Source: Chitinophagales bacterium
GTDB lineage: Bacteria; Bacteroidota; Bacteroidia; Chitinophagales; CAIODY01
Direction: 5' to 3'
Assembly: GCA_023251415.1 (NCBI GenBank)
Contig: JAHEYX010000149.1
Coordinates: forward strand, 1 to 7,577
Length of the DNA: 7,577 nt
Positions 6,479-7,577 of the stretch are shown here, one piece after another. The position numbers were made by a program, and so were the translations under genes. The notes beneath the pieces were generated by a model. The model was not told where the DNA came from. It searched no databases and worked only from the letters and a program-made list of their open reading frames with translations. Every line of letters starts with the position of its first letter. Within the stretch, counting starts at the first letter, position 1.

Positions 6479-7577
6479 TTAATGCATAATGCTAATACGA
6501 TGTGTCCAATGTTGTGTTTTAGTTTCGCTAGTAACTATTAACATGTATAAACCATTTTGCAAATCAGCCAAATTTAATTCGGCATGCGTTGCATCAGTTA
6601 TTTTACCTTCGGCTACTACATTTCCATTTAAACTAAATACTTGATAGCTTAATGGTTCATTTGATTCCGGAATTTCAATTGTAAACAGGCCTTGAGATGG
6701 ATTAGGATAAATTTGCATAGTAGTTGCTGCTGTTGTTTCGGTTAAGTCTGATAAGTTAGTAGATTCGATAATACGATTGCTATTAGGACTTATAGTAACA
6801 GTATAATCTTCTACTTCACCTTTAAATCCGGTCATGCAAGGTGTAACTGTTGTTCCAGTGCGAGAAATCATTACACGCATTTTAGTTTGACCTGAACTCA
6901 CATTAGTTGGAATACTCACATTAAAATTAAACACCGCACCGCTGGAAATGCTTATTGGTCCTACTACACGCTCACCAGCATCTGTAAATGTACCATTGCG
7001 ATTAAAGTCAATATAAACCGCAAAATTTTCTCCAAATGTTATTCCAGGATTAAACCCAACACTGTATTGTCCGGTTAATGTTGAACCCTTAACAAGCGTT
7101 GTAGCCAAACCCGTATTTAAATAACCTCCAACTTCTCGACCCGATAATCGGTTGATTGTTCCTAATGTGAATTGATCAATGTATTCACTTCCATTCACTC
7201 CATAAGCCATACAAGTTGAAGTATATGTTGTAAATTGAGTAGTAGCATAATTGCTTACAGCTGCGTTCGTACAAGTACAACTTAAACGAACATCATATAA
7301 AGTGGCTGCTGTTAATCCGAAAATGGCCGAAGTAGTTCCATATACTAAAATTGAATTCGTCCAATTGGTAGCGGTCGCCTTTTTATACTCCAATAAATAG
7401 GTAGCAGCGCCATTCACCGGAGCCCAAGTTACAGTTACTTGATTAGCAGTTGCATTGCTTGTTGTTAAGTTTAATGGAATATTGCAAGGAATATAAGCGG
7501 TGGTAAATTGACCGGCTACTACTGTACTATTCGCATACATACAACTTTGATTAACCGTCCAATCATAGGTGGTATTA
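6479..7577 (-). CDS. secreted FN3/GEVED multidomain T9SS cargo protein (5' end outside window)
   Basis: The minus-strand frame is open to the window edge, so the first methionine visible, at 7540, is internal and 365 complete residues of a larger protein are present. Numbering from the edge: residues 1-20 are the end of one fibronectin type III repeat (TYDWTV, then VVAGQFTT). A complete FN3 domain spans about 31-117 (VTVTWAPVNGAATYLLEY, ending QFTT), and a GEVED domain about 122-263. The GEVED domain has the acidic loop DFNRNGTFTDAGERV (190-204), likely calcium-binding, and the signature GEVEDYTV (253-260). A T9SS sorting domain (about 287-365) has IYPNPSQGLFTIEI, a VFSLNGNVV strand and LQNGLYMLIV. 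Such proteins are exported by T9SS to the cell surface or medium, often as adhesins or as hydrolases with an N-terminal catalytic domain; that part is not seen here, so the activity is open. A strong terminator follows the stop. Confidence 0.88.
   Translation of the reverse strand, partial: NTTYDWTVNQSCMYANSTVVAGQFTTAYIPCNIPLNLTTSNATANQVTVTWAPVNGAATYLLEYKKATATNWTNSILVYGTTSAIFGLTAATLYDVRLSCTCTNAAVSNYATTQFTTYTSTCMAYGVNGSEYIDQFTLGTINRLSGREVGGYLNTGLATTLVKGSTLTGQYSVGFNPGITFGENFAVYIDFNRNGTFTDAGERVVGPISISSGAVFNFNVSIPTNVSSGQTKMRVMISRTGTTVTPCMTGFKGEVEDYTVTISPNSNRIIESTNLSDLTETTAATTMQIYPNPSQGLFTIEIPESNEPLSYQVFSLNGNVVAEGKITDATHAELNLADLQNGLYMLIVTSETKTQHWTHRISIMH

Overview
The window reads as a chromosomal segment of a Bacteroidota bacterium. 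The evidence is an AT-rich composition, TAA as the dominant stop codon, absence of recognisable Shine-Dalgarno sequences before the starts, two secreted proteins with C-terminal type IX secretion (T9SS) sorting domains, and a LytS/LytTR two-component pair with a TPR sensor, a typical Bacteroidota arrangement. The sequence does not support a finer placement.

Left part (1-2997, all plus strand): the 3' end of an unidentified gene; a small four-helix membrane protein resembling Bacteroidota proteins often annotated 'cytochrome B'; an exported SGNH-type hydrolase with a PKD domain and a T9SS tail; a small two-helix membrane protein; and a short-chain dehydrogenase. The last three are closely packed (8 bp, then 0 bp between genes) and are probably co-transcribed.

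Middle (2998-6329): a minus-strand gene for an unrecognised two-helix membrane protein converges on the dehydrogenase gene and diverges from a sensor-kinase gene. The 143-bp divergent intergenic region holds a good Bacteroidota -7 promoter element for the minus-strand gene and a pair of direct repeats exactly 21 bp apart. That geometry is the kind LytTR regulators bind. The kinase gene is followed after 21 bp by a LytTR response-regulator gene, and the two form an operon. In both divergent genes the longest open frame overshoots the likely start; internal starts are preferred because each gives a proper N-terminal hydrophobic or signal sequence.

Right part (6330-7577): a 149-bp intergenic region with a strong intrinsic terminator oriented for the minus strand, then the 3' portion of a large minus-strand gene for a secreted, multidomain (FN3-FN3-GEVED) T9SS cargo protein that runs off the window.

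No RNA genes, CRISPR arrays, insertion sequences or phage genes are visible, and no stretch over 300 bp lacks a gene. I do not see a clearly new multi-gene system. The most worthwhile lead is the possible operator between the two-component operon and the divergent unknown membrane gene.
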